Positions 62,791-64,000 of a stretch of 64,000 nucleotides of DNA are shown one piece after another (positions within the stretch are counted from its first letter, which is position 1; each line of letters begins with the position of its first letter). Origin of the DNA: Tubiluchus corallicola (lineage: Eukaryota > Priapulida > Priapulimorpha > Priapulimorphida > Tubiluchidae); NCBI GenBank assembly GCA_030141605.1, contig JAQGDQ010000029.1:427501-491500 (forward strand), in the 5' to 3' direction. Both the position numbers and the translations under genes were made by a program. A model generated the notes under the pieces. The model searched no databases and was not told the DNA's origin. It saw only the letters and a list, made by a program, of their open reading frames with translations.

Positions 62791-64000
62791 ATGCATGATG
62801 TTTATAGCACATTTTTGTTGTAGAGACGATTTGGGAAAGAAAGTATTACTGTTTAAAGTGGCGTAACTTTATACAATTCGCGTATTATGAGGTGTCACAA
62901 AAAATTTCGATTGTCAAATCTTGTTAATTAATTAATCTTGTTGTTTTTTTGACATTTTGGTGGAACAACAATAGTGTTACTTGGTAATATGAAACAAGCT
63001 ATTTACATTATAACAAACCTGATACTATTCCTACCTTCAGTAACAGCTTCGAGTACTGCTGACTTTCGCTGGTTTGATGTCCCACTTTCTTCCCAAGTCA
63101 TTCGCATTGTTTTTACTGAACCTGCTGCGCTTCATAGTACATTGTCTGCCTAATATGTCCATCTTTGTTCCATACTCTCAGCTGCTATATCATTTTTATG
63201 TCTGCCCTGATGATACCTGTTCTAATGTGACCTGACTCACCACACTCACAGAGTGCCCAGAACAGTGCTAAATGCTCCTCTTTATTAATAAGTGTATGTC
63301 AAATGAGGGATATTTTGTAAAACGGTAATTATGGAAACAATTGTCTGTGACAAAGCGAACGTAGCGAACTAATTGGTTCTTCTGCTCGTCATTTTAAGAG
63401 CCATGAAATTATTTTTACAAGTTTTATAATTTAGAGTTGACAGTGGCACAGATTGAGATTGAGAAAAAGTCCTAAGTACTCAAATCAAGCAATCTGTGTG
63501 TGCCGCTGCATATAACTTCTCCTATGCAAGCTTTCGGTAAGCTACACACTTTCTACTGCATGTTTGCTCGGTATAAATCTACTCATACCTGTTCAAATAC
63601 GTAATTTTGTGAGTTTTACCTGTTTTATCTTGACTTGTTTTAATTATTTCACCTTATGCTTGTATAAAATAAGTCATCAAGTTTAGATTCAGCTCAGTTG
63701 ATTTTACCCACCTAATCTAACGTAGTCATTTAATTATGTCTTTTCAAATTTGCTTCTGTAAATATTTTGCTGGTTTTTTTAGTTTTTATTATAATTGTGG
63801 TAATTTTAGTCGATGATAATAGTTCCTGTGAAGTAATGTTTTACGTACTGTAAAATCGACTTTCTTACTCTTTGATACAATGACCGTGAGACCGTCTGCT
63901 GCAGCAGAGATGAATTCACTAACTAAATATTTTTAATCTTGTGCAAAGGGATGCATTAATCATTAAGATTACATATTATATTAAATTTTCCGAATTACGC
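62791..64000. other. Right end of window
   Basis: AT-rich sequence with no recognised gene, RNA or repeat. Confidence 0.4.

Noticed and set aside
1-64000. CRISPR arrays, operons or bacterial-type systems
   Set aside because: The window is animal DNA with spliced genes; no such structure is present.

Overview
The window is animal genomic DNA: AT-rich, with canonical GT-AG introns, tRNA- and 5S-derived SINE-like sequences, several LINE remnants and short TTAGGG-like tracts. It is dominated by one gene on the minus strand, a reelin orthologue. The divergence from vertebrate reelin, introns of about 0.2-4 kb and the repeat content suggest an invertebrate bilaterian. A mollusc or other lophotrochozoan is my best guess, but the sequence alone does not settle the phylum.

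Layout. Positions 604-50634 (minus) hold the first 48 coding exons of reelin. They run from the signal peptide (50634) through the reeler domain, the linker, reelin repeats 1-5, and repeat 6 up to its EGF module (604). All 48 exons join in frame with consistent intron phases and give about 2,494 codons. Repeats 6B, 7, 8 and the C-terminus lie beyond the left edge. Introns carry SINEs, two TIR elements, a dispersed repeat family of about 340 bp, a minisatellite, two tandem duplications and a perfect 32-bp-stem hairpin. Positions 50635-54116 are intergenic, with a CpG-rich patch about 1 kb upstream of the reelin start. Positions 54117-55862 (plus) are a 5'-truncated, frameshifted LINE. Positions 57698-59886 (minus) hold a two-exon gene for a small secreted-then-anchored leucine-rich-repeat protein. 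Positions 61549-62790 are a retroelement junction: a composite with a 5S rRNA-like head and a tail matching the LINE at 54-56 kb, abutting a second, unrelated, minus-strand reverse transcriptase remnant.

Function. Reelin is a very large secreted matrix signalling protein. This one keeps the cysteine that appears to correspond to the vertebrate inter-chain disulfide. The two lysines known to contact lipoprotein receptors in mouse reelin are replaced, and the N-terminal processing site is not recognisable. A proline-rich stretch follows EGF 2. The LRR protein lies upstream on the same strand; nothing in the sequence links the two genes functionally.
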